A program made the translations under genes and the position numbers. This document shows positions 28,101-36,207 of a stretch of DNA of 64,000 nt, piece by piece. The number at the start of each line of letters is the position of its first letter. Positions within the stretch are counted from its first letter, which is position 1. The notes under the pieces are model-generated. The model had not been told where the DNA came from. It ran no database searches and saw only the letters and a program-made list of their open reading frames with translations. Source of the stretch: Pseudomonas sp. BBP2017 (GTDB lineage: Bacteria; Pseudomonadota; Gammaproteobacteria; Pseudomonadales; Pseudomonadaceae); contig NZ_PVZN01000015.1 in the NCBI RefSeq assembly GCF_003024385.1, positions 62,001 through 126,000 of the forward strand, written 5' to 3'.

Positions 28101-31100
28101 ATCGGTGGCATCACGCTGGTCAGTGGCGGTGTCGTCAGCGCATTACCGCTGACCGGCACCACGCCGCTGGGCAACTCGATGACCATCCACAGCTACGACC
28201 CGAGCACCGGCGTGGTCGTCGGCACGTTCACCTTGCTTGACAATGAAAGCCACACCAGCGGCAACACCCTCGTCGAGCAAATCGAGGTGGTCGCCACCGA
28301 TAGCGATGGCAGCACGGGCAGTGCCACCATTGATATCAATATCGTCGACGATGCGCCCAAGGCGAACGACGACACCCACACAACTACGGCCACGGAAGCT
28401 CAACTGACCCTGACTGGCAATGTGTTGAGCAACGATGTGCAGGGTGCTGACCGCATCGCCAGCGGCCCGATCATCCCGCAAACCATCACCGGCACCTACG
28501 GCACCCTGGTGCTGGCTGCTGATGGTTCCTACACCTACACGCTGCACACCAACGACCCGGACTTCATCAACCTGAAAGGCGGCGGCAGCGGTGTCGAAAG
28601 CTTCACCTACACCCTCAAGGACGCCGACGGCGACAGCAGCACGGCGACGTTGAAGATCGATGTCAGCAATCTCAACGACCCGGTGGAGATCCACGGCCTG
28701 GACCTCTGCGGCGGCGAGCTGACCTTCTACGAGCAAAATCTCAGCGACGGCAGCAGCCCGGACCAGTGGGCGCTGACCAAGGGCGGCACCTTTACCGTGG
28801 TTGCACCGGACGGCCTGCAATCGCTGGTCATCGGTGGCATCACGCTGGTCAGTGGCGGTGTCGTCAGCGCATTACCGCTGACCGGCACCACGCCGCTGGG
28901 CAACTCGATGACCATCCACAGCTACGACCCGAGCACCGGCGTGGTCGTCGGCACGTTCACCTTGCTTGACAATGAAAGCCACACCAGCGGCAACACCCTC
29001 GTCGAGCAAATCGAGGTGGTCGCCACCGATAGCGATGGCAGCACGGGCAGTGCCACCATTGATATCAATATCGTCGACGATGCGCCCAAGGCGAACGACG
29101 ACACCCACACAACTACGGCCACGGAAGCTCAACTGACCCTGACTGGCAATGTGTTGAGCAACGATGTGCAGGGTGCTGACCGCATCGCCAGCGGCCCGAT
29201 CATCCCGCAAACCATCACCGGCACCTACGGCACCCTGGTGCTGGCTGCTGATGGTTCCTACACCTACACGCTGCACACCAACGATGCGGACTTCATCAAC
29301 CTGAAAGGCGGCAGTGGTGTCGAAAGCTTCACCTACACCCTCAAGGACGCCGACGGCGACAGCAGCACGGCGACGTTGAAGATCGATGTCAGCAATCTCA
29401 ACGACCCGGTGGAGATCCATGGCCTGGACCTCTGCGGCGGCGAGCTGACCTTCTACGAGCAAAATCTCAGCGACGGCAGCAGCCCGGACCAGTGGGCGCT
29501 GACCAAGGGCGGCACCTTTACCGTGGTCGCACCGGACGGCCTGCAATCGCTGGTCATCGGTGGCATCACGCTGGTCAGTGGCGGTGTCGTTAGCGCATTA
29601 CCGCTGACCGGCACCACGCCGCTGGGCAACTCGATGACCATCCACAGCTACGACCCGAGCACCGGCTTGGTCGTCGGCACCTTCACCTTGCTGGACAATG
29701 AAAACCATGCAACCGGCCAAGGCACCAACACCCTCGTCGAGCAAGTCGAGGTGGTCGCGACCGATAAAGACGGCAGCACTGCCCATGCAACCCTGGACGT
29801 GAACATCGTTGACGACGTACCTGCAGTGGTGGGCGCCGAGCGTTCGGTGACGCCGGGGCAGATCGATTCCAACCTGCTGCTGATCATCGATGTATCCGGC
29901 AGCATGAACGATCAGTCCGGAGTCCAGGGCAAGACCCGTATAGAACTGGCCAAGGATGCCATCAACGCCTTGCTCGACAAGTACGACGAGATGGGCGACG
30001 TCAAAGTCCAGATTGTTACCTTCAACTCATCTGCATCGGAGCAATCGGGCGTCTGGGTATCGGTCGCCCAGGCCAAGCAGATCGTTGCCGGGCTGTCGGC
30101 GGGTGGTGGTACCAACTACGATGATGCGGTGGCCGAGGCGAAGTCGGCCTTCGCCAACGGCGGCAGTTTGACCGGTGCGCAGAACATTGGCTACTTCTTC
30201 TCCGACGGCAACCCATCCTCAACCTCACAAGGCATAGATGCCTCCGACGAGATTGCCTGGAAATCCTTCCTCGACAACAACGGGATCAAGTCCTACGCCA
30301 TTGGCCTGGGTAACGGCGTCAACGCCAGCAATCTCGACCCGCTGGCTTATGACGGCCGCACGCATACCGATACCAACGCTGTGGTGGTCACCGATCTCAA
30401 TGCGTTGAATCAGGTGTTGTCCGGTACGGTGCAAGGTGCACCCATTACCGGCAGCTTGATGAACGGCGGCATTTTCGGTGCCGATGGCGGCTTTATCAAA
30501 GCATTGCTGGTCGATGGTACGACCTACACCTATGACCCGAAAGGGCAGGGCAGCTACAGCGCCAGTGGTGTCGATCGCGGCTCCTTCGACACCGCAACCA
30601 ATACCTTCAACATCAAAACCATCAAGGGTGGTACCTTGCTGGTGGACATGGATACTGGCGAGTTCACCTACACGCCACCGAAAGACTCCGGCACCACCCT
30701 GGCCGAAAACATCAGCTTCACCGCCAGTGACAATGATGGTGACCTGAGCAGCGCCAACCTGGTGGTCAATGTCTACTCCAACGCCGCGCCAGTGGCCGGT
30801 GCTGACCATATCATCACCAATATCCTCTCCAGCACCATCACCGTACCGGTCGAAGCGCTGCTGGCCAACGACAGCGATGCCAACAACGATTTGCTCAGCG
30901 CATCGCCGATTAGCTTCACGACCAATTGGGCAGCCAAAGGGGCTGGGTTCACGGTGGGTAACGGCACGCCCACGGTCGGTTTCTCGGGAACTACCAGCAA
31001 CTTGGCCAACCAGTCGAAGGATTTGCCGCGCAGTTCGTTTCGCACCGCTTCGAACACCACCACTGCGGCGCTGCTGGTCAGTGGCTACCTGGGCGCGCTT

Positions 31101-32279
31101 TCAAGTGGGGCCAATGCTGAGGACGTACTGACTGTTACGCTGAAAAAAGGTGAGACGCTCAAGCTTGATCACGACCGCCCCGCTGGCAACATCCTGATGG
31201 AGTGGAAGGGTGAGAATGGCGTTTATCAAACCATTGCCGATGGCAGTAGTTTCACTGCCAGTCATGACGGTGTGTACAGCATCCACATGGTCAACCTGCT
31301 CAATCCTGCCGGGGGCAATGCCGACGGATGGGAGCGATATGCCTTGACCATGAAGGTCGACTACGCCAACGCCCAGAACCAAACCTACAACGGCGCCTAT
31401 ACGGTCAGTGATGGGCATGGTGGCACCGGCACTGGCAACGTCGATATCACTTACCAGCAAGGTAGTGTCCTGACCGGGACTGATGGCCACGACACCTTGC
31501 TGGGCGGGACGGGCAGCGACACCCTCAATGCCGGGGCCGGCAATGATGTGCTGACCGGTGGCAACGGTAACGACATCCTCAACGCCGGCGATGGCAATGA
31601 CTTGCTCAACGGCGGCAGCGGCAATGATCAGCTCAATGGCGGTGGCGGCATCGATACTGCCAGTTACACCGGTGCCAGCGGTGGGGTGAGCGTCAGCCTG
31701 GCGAGTGCTGCGGAGCAGAATACCGGAGGGGCGGGGAGGGATATCTTGAGCGGTATCGAGAACCTGATCGGCTCGGACTACAACGACAACTTGACCGGCG
31801 ATGGCAATGCCAACCTGCTCAGTGGTGGCCTGGGTAACGATGCTTTGAACGCAGATGACGGTAACGATGTGCTGATCGGCGGGCCGGGCAACGACACCCT
31901 CACGGGCGGTGACGGTAACGATATTTTCCTCTGGCAACAGGGTAATACCGGGCGTGATGTTGTCACTGACTTCACCCCGGGCACAGATCGGCTTGACCTG
32001 TCGCAGTTGCTCCACGGAGAAAACGCGACATCGGCGTCACTGGATGACTATCTGCACTTCAAGGTTACCGGCAGTGGCGCCGGGGTGGTATCGACTATTG
32101 AGGTGAGTGCGGTGGCGGGAGCTGCGCCGACCCAGATCATTGACCTGGCGGGGGTCAACCTGGCTCAGCACTATGGGGTGACGGCGGGAGCGGGCGGCGT
32201 GATTGCTGCCGGGCAGGATACCGCGACCATCATCAACGGGATGCTCAATGATCATTCGTTGAAGGTGGATACGGTGTAA
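25188..32279 (+). CDS. LapA-class giant RTX adhesin with retention module, tandem repeats, vWFA and RTX domains
   Basis: 2363 residues. Order: N-terminal retention module (1-110, opening MAKLIGIVSKVVGEVFAV); linker with P114-T115-A116-A117-G118, matching the TAAG site at which LapG-type periplasmic proteases cut LapA; a Gly/Asn-rich region; one lone T1SS-143-like domain (about 185-325); five alternating cadherin/VCBS-like plus T1SS-143-like units (about 330-1545); a vWFA domain with MIDAS D1568-x-S1570-x-S1572 (1562-1750); further beta domains; RTX nonapeptides (2095-2245, GGxGxD type); and a C-terminal secretion signal. Such proteins are held in the outer membrane through TolC and freed when c-di-GMP falls. 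It is divergent from its secretion genes. No lapD or lapG lies in the window. LapF- or MapA-like roles are alternatives to LapA. ATG 25188 has GGAGGAGAG. Confidence 0.93.
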   Translation: MAKLIGIVSKVVGEVFAVASDGTRRALAEGDRLFAGEQLQTGAAGAVAVHLQNGAELTLGRDSSLELSPQLLANQAPHVDAPQALTPSQAQLTDVEKLQQAIASGADPSQDADPTAAGPGSGGAPGAIGGGHSFVMLSEVGGRVDPVIGFPTAGFNGFVEVPELDVGDLNNNNDALLAPLPVVNNPVIIDGLQVEGGELSLNEANLAQGSASDPAALIQTGSFTVVAADGVFNLNVGGINVVTAGAVTGVGQSITTGLGNVLTITGYDAATGVVSYSYTLSITEAHPNGGGANGQGESISVLVSDTDGDVASGSLDVTVIDDMPRAVADSNALTATENQLTLTGNVLTNDVQGADRIASGPITPQTITGTYGTLVLAADGSYTYTLNTSDADFINLKGGGSGVESFTYTLKDADGDSSTATLKIDVSNLNDPVTLNGLNVEGGELAFYEQSLNDGSSPNGSALTQGGSFTVSAPDGLQTLTVGGITVVSGGNAVGFPQSATTPEGNTLTITGYNASTGVVTYIYTLLDNEAHSSGNGTTLSESFSVVAIDTDGSSASGHIDVNIVDDAPKANDDTNTTAATEAQLTLTGNVLTNDVQGADRIASGPITPQTITGTYGTLVLAADGSYTYTLNTSDPDFINLKGGGSGVESFTYTLKDADGDSSTATLKIDVSNLNDPVTLNGLNVEGGELAFYEQSLNDGSSPNGSALTQGGSFTVSAPDGLQTLTVGGITVVSGGNAVGFPQSVSTPEGNTLTITGYNASTGVVTYTYTLLGNEAHSSGNGTTLSESFSVVAIDTDGSSASGHIDVNIVDDAPKANDDTHTTTATEPQLTLTGNVLTNDVQGADRIASGPITPQTITGTYGTLVLAADGSYTYTLNTSDPDFINLKGGGSGVESFTYTLKDADGDSSTATLKIDVSNLNDPVEIHGLDLCGGELTFYEQNLSDGSSPDQWALTKGGTFTVVAPDGLQSLVIGGITLVSGGVVSALPLTGTTPLGNSMTIHSYDPSTGVVVGTFTLLDNESHTSGNTLVEQIEVVATDSDGSTGSATIDINIVDDAPKANDDTHTTTATEAQLTLTGNVLSNDVQGADRIASGPIIPQTITGTYGTLVLAADGSYTYTLHTNDPDFINLKGGGSGVESFTYTLKDADGDSSTATLKIDVSNLNDPVEIHGLDLCGGELTFYEQNLSDGSSPDQWALTKGGTFTVVAPDGLQSLVIGGITLVSGGVVSALPLTGTTPLGNSMTIHSYDPSTGVVVGTFTLLDNESHTSGNTLVEQIEVVATDSDGSTGSATIDINIVDDAPKANDDTHTTTATEAQLTLTGNVLSNDVQGADRIASGPIIPQTITGTYGTLVLAADGSYTYTLHTNDADFINLKGGSGVESFTYTLKDADGDSSTATLKIDVSNLNDPVEIHGLDLCGGELTFYEQNLSDGSSPDQWALTKGGTFTVVAPDGLQSLVIGGITLVSGGVVSALPLTGTTPLGNSMTIHSYDPSTGLVVGTFTLLDNENHATGQGTNTLVEQVEVVATDKDGSTAHATLDVNIVDDVPAVVGAERSVTPGQIDSNLLLIIDVSGSMNDQSGVQGKTRIELAKDAINALLDKYDEMGDVKVQIVTFNSSASEQSGVWVSVAQAKQIVAGLSAGGGTNYDDAVAEAKSAFANGGSLTGAQNIGYFFSDGNPSSTSQGIDASDEIAWKSFLDNNGIKSYAIGLGNGVNASNLDPLAYDGRTHTDTNAVVVTDLNALNQVLSGTVQGAPITGSLMNGGIFGADGGFIKALLVDGTTYTYDPKGQGSYSASGVDRGSFDTATNTFNIKTIKGGTLLVDMDTGEFTYTPPKDSGTTLAENISFTASDNDGDLSSANLVVNVYSNAAPVAGADHIITNILSSTITVPVEALLANDSDANNDLLSASPISFTTNWAAKGAGFTVGNGTPTVGFSGTTSNLANQSKDLPRSSFRTASNTTTAALLVSGYLGALSSGANAEDVLTVTLKKGETLKLDHDRPAGNILMEWKGENGVYQTIADGSSFTASHDGVYSIHMVNLLNPAGGNADGWERYALTMKVDYANAQNQTYNGAYTVSDGHGGTGTGNVDITYQQGSVLTGTDGHDTLLGGTGSDTLNAGAGNDVLTGGNGNDILNAGDGNDLLNGGSGNDQLNGGGGIDTASYTGASGGVSVSLASAAEQNTGGAGRDILSGIENLIGSDYNDNLTGDGNANLLSGGLGNDALNADDGNDVLIGGPGNDTLTGGDGNDIFLWQQGNTGRDVVTDFTPGTDRLDLSQLLHGENATSASLDDYLHFKVTGSGAGVVSTIEVSAVAGAAPTQIIDLAGVNLAQHYGVTAGAGGVIAAGQDTATIINGMLNDHSLKVDTV
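26202..29820 (+). repeat. Five tandem ~243-245-codon repeats inside the adhesin gene
   Basis: Units can be phased on the codons for QLTLTGNVL at 26202, 26937, 27672, 28401 and 29130, so periods are 735, 735, 729 and 729 bases. Each has a VCBS/cadherin-like half (NDVQGADRIASGP, GTYGTLVLAADGSYTYTL) and a second half of two kinds: units 1-2 carry LNGLNVEGGELAFYEQ, units 3-5 carry IHGLDLCGGELTFYEQ. DNA identity between neighbours is very high over hundreds of bases, so copy number may vary or be misassembled. Confidence 0.92.
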
Positions 32280-32291
32280 CGGCGGGGCAGG

Positions 32292-32657
32292 TCAGGACGG
32301 TCGACGCAGGGTTTTCTGCCGCAAGATGTAAATGCTCACCAGTACCGCACTGGTGAGCATGAATCCGCGCGCCCAAGGCATCGGCACCAGGTAGCAGGAC
32401 AGACCGATGCTCAGCCACATCAAGGCGATCGCGTAGAGCTTGCCTTTGAGCGGGATGCCTTCACCACTGAGGTAATCACGAATCCACGGCCCAAGATGTG
32501 GATGACTGACCAGCCAATGGTGAAAGCGCGGAGAGCTGCGGGCAAAGCAGGCCGCAGCCAGAAGCAGGAAGGGAGTGGTCGGCAACACCGGCAGGAAGAT
32601 GCCGATCACTCCCAGCGCGACGCTGAGCCAGCCGGTGGCCAGCAGCAGGTAGCGCAT
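32292..32657 (-). CDS. DUF454 (YbaN-like) inner-membrane protein
   Basis: 121-residue protein with three or four membrane helices; the opening MRYLLLATGWLSVALGVIGIFLPVLPTTPFLLLAAACFARSSPR contains the family hallmark GxxLPxLPTTPFxLLAAxCF. E. coli YbaN is the model; its function is not established. ATG 32657 is 10 bases after the stop of the UPF0149 gene, so translation is probably coupled. A longer open frame to 32720 overlaps that gene and is rejected. Confidence 0.82.
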   Translation of the reverse strand: MRYLLLATGWLSVALGVIGIFLPVLPTTPFLLLAAACFARSSPRFHHWLVSHPHLGPWIRDYLSGEGIPLKGKLYAIALMWLSIGLSCYLVPMPWARGFMLTSAVLVSIYILRQKTLRRPS

Positions 32658-32667
32658 TGACGCCGAC

Positions 32668-33261
32668 TCAGTGGTGGCGTGGCTTGAGCAAAGCAGGTGC
32701 AGGTTTTTCGTCTGGTGCATGCTGCAGCAGATACAGCGCGGTCAGCGCCTCTGGAATCTGCACGATCATGTCGTCCATCAGATTGGCGTCGCTGGCGATG
32801 TCGGCGAATTCCGGCTGTTCGTCGAACAGGCCGGAACCGACCATGATCGGCAGCAGCATCTCGCTGACTTCTTCTTCGGCGGTTTCGAACCAGGCTTCTT
32901 CGCGCATGAACACGCCTTCCATGAAGCCGATGCACCAGCCGCGCAGGTCGGAATCGTCCGGCTCATCGCCCAGATCCAGGTCGCAAGGCAGTTCGAACTC
33001 CTCATCGCTGGCCAGCTGACGGGCGATGTGCGCTTTGAGCTGGATCAGCGTGGCTTCGATCTCCTCACGCTGGGCGGCGTCTTTGTAATGCGGCTCTTCG
33101 GCGAACAGGGCGTCGATCCATTCGCGCTCGGGAACCGCCTCGGTACCAATCGACAATGCGGTCAGGTAGCCGTGGGCGGCAACGTAGTCCAGCGCTTCTT
33201 CGTGCAGCTCGTCGGCGTCGAGGAAGGCTTGCAGGCGGTTCAATTGCTCGGCGAAGGACAT
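32668..33261 (-). CDS. UPF0149/YecA-family protein
   Basis: 197-residue acidic protein of the YgfB/YecA (UPF0149) family; conserved features include a GWCIGFMEGV segment (about residue 107) and the acidic stretch ELPCDLDLGDEPDDSD before it. YecA relatives often carry a C-terminal SEC-C zinc motif; that motif is absent here, the tail being APALLKPRHH. No enzymatic role is known. AAGGT is placed 10 bases before the ATG. Forms a pair with the DUF454 gene. Confidence 0.82.
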   Translation of the reverse strand: MSFAEQLNRLQAFLDADELHEEALDYVAAHGYLTALSIGTEAVPEREWIDALFAEEPHYKDAAQREEIEATLIQLKAHIARQLASDEEFELPCDLDLGDEPDDSDLRGWCIGFMEGVFMREEAWFETAEEEVSEMLLPIMVGSGLFDEQPEFADIASDANLMDDMIVQIPEALTALYLLQHAPDEKPAPALLKPRHH

Positions 33262-33348
33262 TACAGGGCTACCTTGGGAATAAACGATGATCGAATTCTA
33301 GCATCTTGCGGCGCTTGCGAGGCAAAGGATGACGCCTATCGCAGAGCG

Positions 33349-33377
33349 CCCTGTGCGAGGTGACGCTCGGGTATAAT
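33349..33377 (+). promoter_or_regulatory. Probable sigma70 promoter upstream of recQ
   Basis: A perfect -10 TATAAT at 33372-33377 with an extended TG-less GGG upstream. The -35 at 17 bases spacing (around 33349) is a poor match (CCCTGT region). Transcription would start near 33384, leaving a leader of about 125 bases before recQ. Confidence 0.5.
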
Positions 33378-33507
33378 GCCCGGCTTTTGTACCAGGCCAT
33401 GCTGAAGCGGCAGGTCGGGTAAAAGCCGCTTACGCATTTTCAGGTGTGGCGGGGAAGGTTTTCATCCAGCCTGTGGCCAGGATGGTTCTGCGATTTATGG
33501 AGTTTTT

Positions 33508-35649
33508 ATGCTCGAACAGGCTCAGCGCGTCCTCAAGGACATCTTCGGCTATGACAGCTTTCGAGGGCGCCAGGGGGCGATCATCGAATGCGTGGCCAAG
33601 GGTGGCGATGCGCTGGTACTGATGCCCACCGGGGGCGGCAAATCCCTGTGCTTTCAGGTGCCGGCGCTGTTGCGTCCGGGCCTGGCGGTGGTGGTGTCAC
33701 CGCTGATCGCGCTGATGGAAGACCAGGTGGCGACCCTCGACGAGTTGGGTGTGGCCGCAGCGTCGCTGAACTCGACCCTGAGCGCGGAGCAGCAGCGTGA
33801 GCTGGCCGGACGCATTCGCCGGGGCGAGGTGAAGATGCTCTACCTGGCACCGGAGCGCCTGGTGCAGCCGCGCATGCTGGATTTTCTGCGTACCCTGGAT
33901 ATCGCCTTGTTCGCGATCGACGAGGCCCACTGCGTATCGCAATGGGGGCATGACTTCCGTCCCGAGTACCTGCAACTGGGGCAGTTGGCCGAACTGTTCC
34001 CCCATGTGCCGCGCATAGCCCTGACCGCTACGGCGGACATGCGCACCCGCGAAGAAATCGTCACGCGCCTGCACTTGCAGAACGCCGAGCGTTTCCTGTC
34101 GAGTTTCGACCGGCCGAACATCTTCTACCGTATCGTGCCCAAAGAGCAGCCGCGCAAGCAGTTGCTGGCGTTCCTCGGCGAACGACGCGGCAACGCCGGT
34201 ATTGTCTATTGCCTGTCACGCAAGAAGGTCGACGATGTCGCCGCCTACCTGTGCGACCAGGGCTTCCCGGCGCTGCCGTATCACGCCGGCCTGCCTGCCG
34301 AGACCCGGGCCTCCAACCAGCGCCGCTTCCTCAACGAGGAGGGCCTGATCATGGTCGCCACCATCGCCTTCGGCATGGGTATTGATAAACCCAACGTGCG
34401 CTTCGTTGCCCACCTGGATCTGCCCAAGTCGCTGGAAGCCTACTACCAGGAAACCGGCCGCGCCGGACGCGATGGCCTGCCTGCCGATGCCTGGATGGCC
34501 TACGGGCTGCAGGACATGGTGATGCTCAAGCAGATGTTGCAGAACTCCGAGGGTGACGAGCGCCACAAGCGCATCGAGCAACACAAGCTCGACGCCATGC
34601 TCGCCCTCTGTGAAGAAACCCGTTGCCGCCGGCAGATTCTGCTCAACTACTTCGATGAAGAACTGCCGCAACCTTGCGGGCATTGCGACAACTGCATCGA
34701 CGGCGTGCAGACCTGGGACGCTACCGAGCCGGCGCGCCAGGCCCTGTCGGCGGTGTACCGCACCGGCCAGCGCTATGGTGTCGGTCATCTGGTGGACGTG
34801 TTGCTGGGGCGCGACAACGAGAAAATCCGCAACTTCGGCCATCAGAAATTGGCCGTGTATGGCGTCGGCAAGGCTCGTTCCGAGGGCGATTGGCGTTCGC
34901 TGTTCCGCCAGTTGGTCGCTCGCGGTCTGGCCGATATCGACCTGGAGGGTTACGGCGGTTTGCGCCTGTCCGACAGTTGTCGGCCATTGTTGCGCGGAGA
35001 AGTGAGCCTGGAGTTGCGCCGTGACCTCAAACCGCAAACCAGCAGCAAGGGCACGGGTAGCGGCAGCGGTGGCAGCCCGGCCAGCCAGCTGGTGCGTGGC
35101 GACGAGCGCGAACAATGGGAGGCGCTGCGTGCGCTGCGGCGCAAGCTGGCCGAGGAGCATGGCGTACCGCCCTATGTCATCTTCCCTGACTCGACGTTGC
35201 TGGAAATGCTGCGCAGCCAGCCGGGCAGTCTCAGTGAAATGGCTCAGGTCAGTGGCGTTGGTGCGCGCAAGCTGGAGCGCTACGGCGCGGCGTTCCTCGA
35301 TGTATTGGGCGGTGCCGCCGAGGCACCACCGCAGGTTGCCGACCTGCGCCACGAGCTGACCAGCCTGGCCCGTGCTGGCATGACCCCGGCGCAAATAGCT
35401 GGGCAGTTGAACTGCAGTGAAAAGAACGTTTACAGCATGCTCGCCGAAGCCATTGGCCGCCAGCAGCTGTCGCTGGAGCAGGCCCTGGACTTGCCGGAGG
35501 ACCTGCTCGCCGAAGTGCAGGATGCCTTCCTTGATGGCGAAGGCGAACTACCACCGGTATCGGCCATTGCCGAGCAGTTCGGTGCCCGTGTGCCGGAAGG
35601 GGTTCTGTACTGCGTTCGGGCGGCATTAGCCGCTGAATTCGAAATGTAA
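33508..35649 (+). CDS. recQ: ATP-dependent DNA helicase RecQ
   Basis: 713-residue 3'-5' DNA helicase for recombination repair. Walker A MPTGGGKS (39-46), DEAH (138-141) followed by the aromatic-rich loop CVSQWGHDFRPEY, helicase C motif ETGRAGRDG, the RecQ zinc site (CRRQILLNYF ... CGHCDNC), winged-helix RQC domain (about 405-510), a Gly/Ser-rich linker (GTGSGSGGSP, about 513-525) and an HRDC domain (about 530-605). It is about 100 residues longer than E. coli RecQ; the extra C-terminal part (about 615-713) looks like a helix-turn-helix module (TPAQIAGQLNCSEKNVYSML). GGAG precedes the ATG. Confidence 0.96.
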   Translation: MLEQAQRVLKDIFGYDSFRGRQGAIIECVAKGGDALVLMPTGGGKSLCFQVPALLRPGLAVVVSPLIALMEDQVATLDELGVAAASLNSTLSAEQQRELAGRIRRGEVKMLYLAPERLVQPRMLDFLRTLDIALFAIDEAHCVSQWGHDFRPEYLQLGQLAELFPHVPRIALTATADMRTREEIVTRLHLQNAERFLSSFDRPNIFYRIVPKEQPRKQLLAFLGERRGNAGIVYCLSRKKVDDVAAYLCDQGFPALPYHAGLPAETRASNQRRFLNEEGLIMVATIAFGMGIDKPNVRFVAHLDLPKSLEAYYQETGRAGRDGLPADAWMAYGLQDMVMLKQMLQNSEGDERHKRIEQHKLDAMLALCEETRCRRQILLNYFDEELPQPCGHCDNCIDGVQTWDATEPARQALSAVYRTGQRYGVGHLVDVLLGRDNEKIRNFGHQKLAVYGVGKARSEGDWRSLFRQLVARGLADIDLEGYGGLRLSDSCRPLLRGEVSLELRRDLKPQTSSKGTGSGSGGSPASQLVRGDEREQWEALRALRRKLAEEHGVPPYVIFPDSTLLEMLRSQPGSLSEMAQVSGVGARKLERYGAAFLDVLGGAAEAPPQVADLRHELTSLARAGMTPAQIAGQLNCSEKNVYSMLAEAIGRQQLSLEQALDLPEDLLAEVQDAFLDGEGELPPVSAIAEQFGARVPEGVLYCVRAALAAEFEM

Positions 35650-35735
35650 ACGGTGTTTTGTCATCTTTTATAACGATTGTCAGGCAGATTGAACCGTGAG
35701 GAGCCTTGCCTGTTGTGCAGGAGCATGGTTAGCTG

Positions 35736-35748
35736 ACTAATAATTAGT
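35736..35748. promoter_or_regulatory. Palindromic operator in front of marR-family gene
   Basis: ACTAAT-A-ATTAGT, a perfect palindrome 18 bases before the ATG at 35767. Size, AT-rich sequence and position match MarR/SlyA-type boxes, which commonly repress their own gene. Autoregulation is inferred. Confidence 0.65.
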
Positions 35749-35766
35749 TCTGATGATGAGTTTTCT

Positions 35767-36201
35767 ATGCCGTTGACCGATCACCACCGCTTCGGAATGC
35801 AGCTGGCCCAGATGTCGCGGGGGTGGCGCGCCGAACTGGACCGCCGCCTCGCCGGCCTCAATTTGTCCCAGGCACGCTGGCTGGTGTTGCTGCACCTGGC
35901 CCGATTCGACGAAGCACCGACCCAGCGCGAACTGGCCCAGAGTGTGGGGGTCGAGGGGCCAACCCTGGCGCGCTTGCTCGACAGCCTCGAGTCCCAGGGG
36001 CTGGTACGGCGTCAGGCTGTGGTGGAAGATCGGCGGGCGAAAAAGATCCACCTGTGTCCTCCGGCCAAACCATTGATCGAGCAGATCGAAACCATCGCCA
36101 ATGCCTTGCGCGCCGAGCTCTTCACCGGTGTCGACGAAGAGGAATTGCGCGTGTGCATGAAGGTCCACGCGCGCATCCTGGCCAACCTGGAAAAGTCCTG
36201 A
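35767..36201 (+). CDS. MarR/SlyA-family transcriptional regulator
   Basis: 144 residues with the MarR winged helix-turn-helix: PTQRELAQSVGVEGPTLARLLDSLESQGLV (about 57-87) recognition region and the wing EDRRAKKIHL (about 94-103). SlyA-type because of the LNLSQARWLVLLHLAR opening. Effector and targets unknown. The perfect palindrome at 35736 is the likely autoregulatory site. Convergent with plpD, 6 bases apart. Confidence 0.88.
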   Translation: MPLTDHHRFGMQLAQMSRGWRAELDRRLAGLNLSQARWLVLLHLARFDEAPTQRELAQSVGVEGPTLARLLDSLESQGLVRRQAVVEDRRAKKIHLCPPAKPLIEQIETIANALRAELFTGVDEEELRVCMKVHARILANLEKS

Positions 36202-36207
36202 CCGGGC

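Noticed and set aside
26202..29820. CRISPR-like periodicity
   Set aside because: The period is about 730 bases within one reading frame; there are no short repeats with unique spacers and no cas genes.
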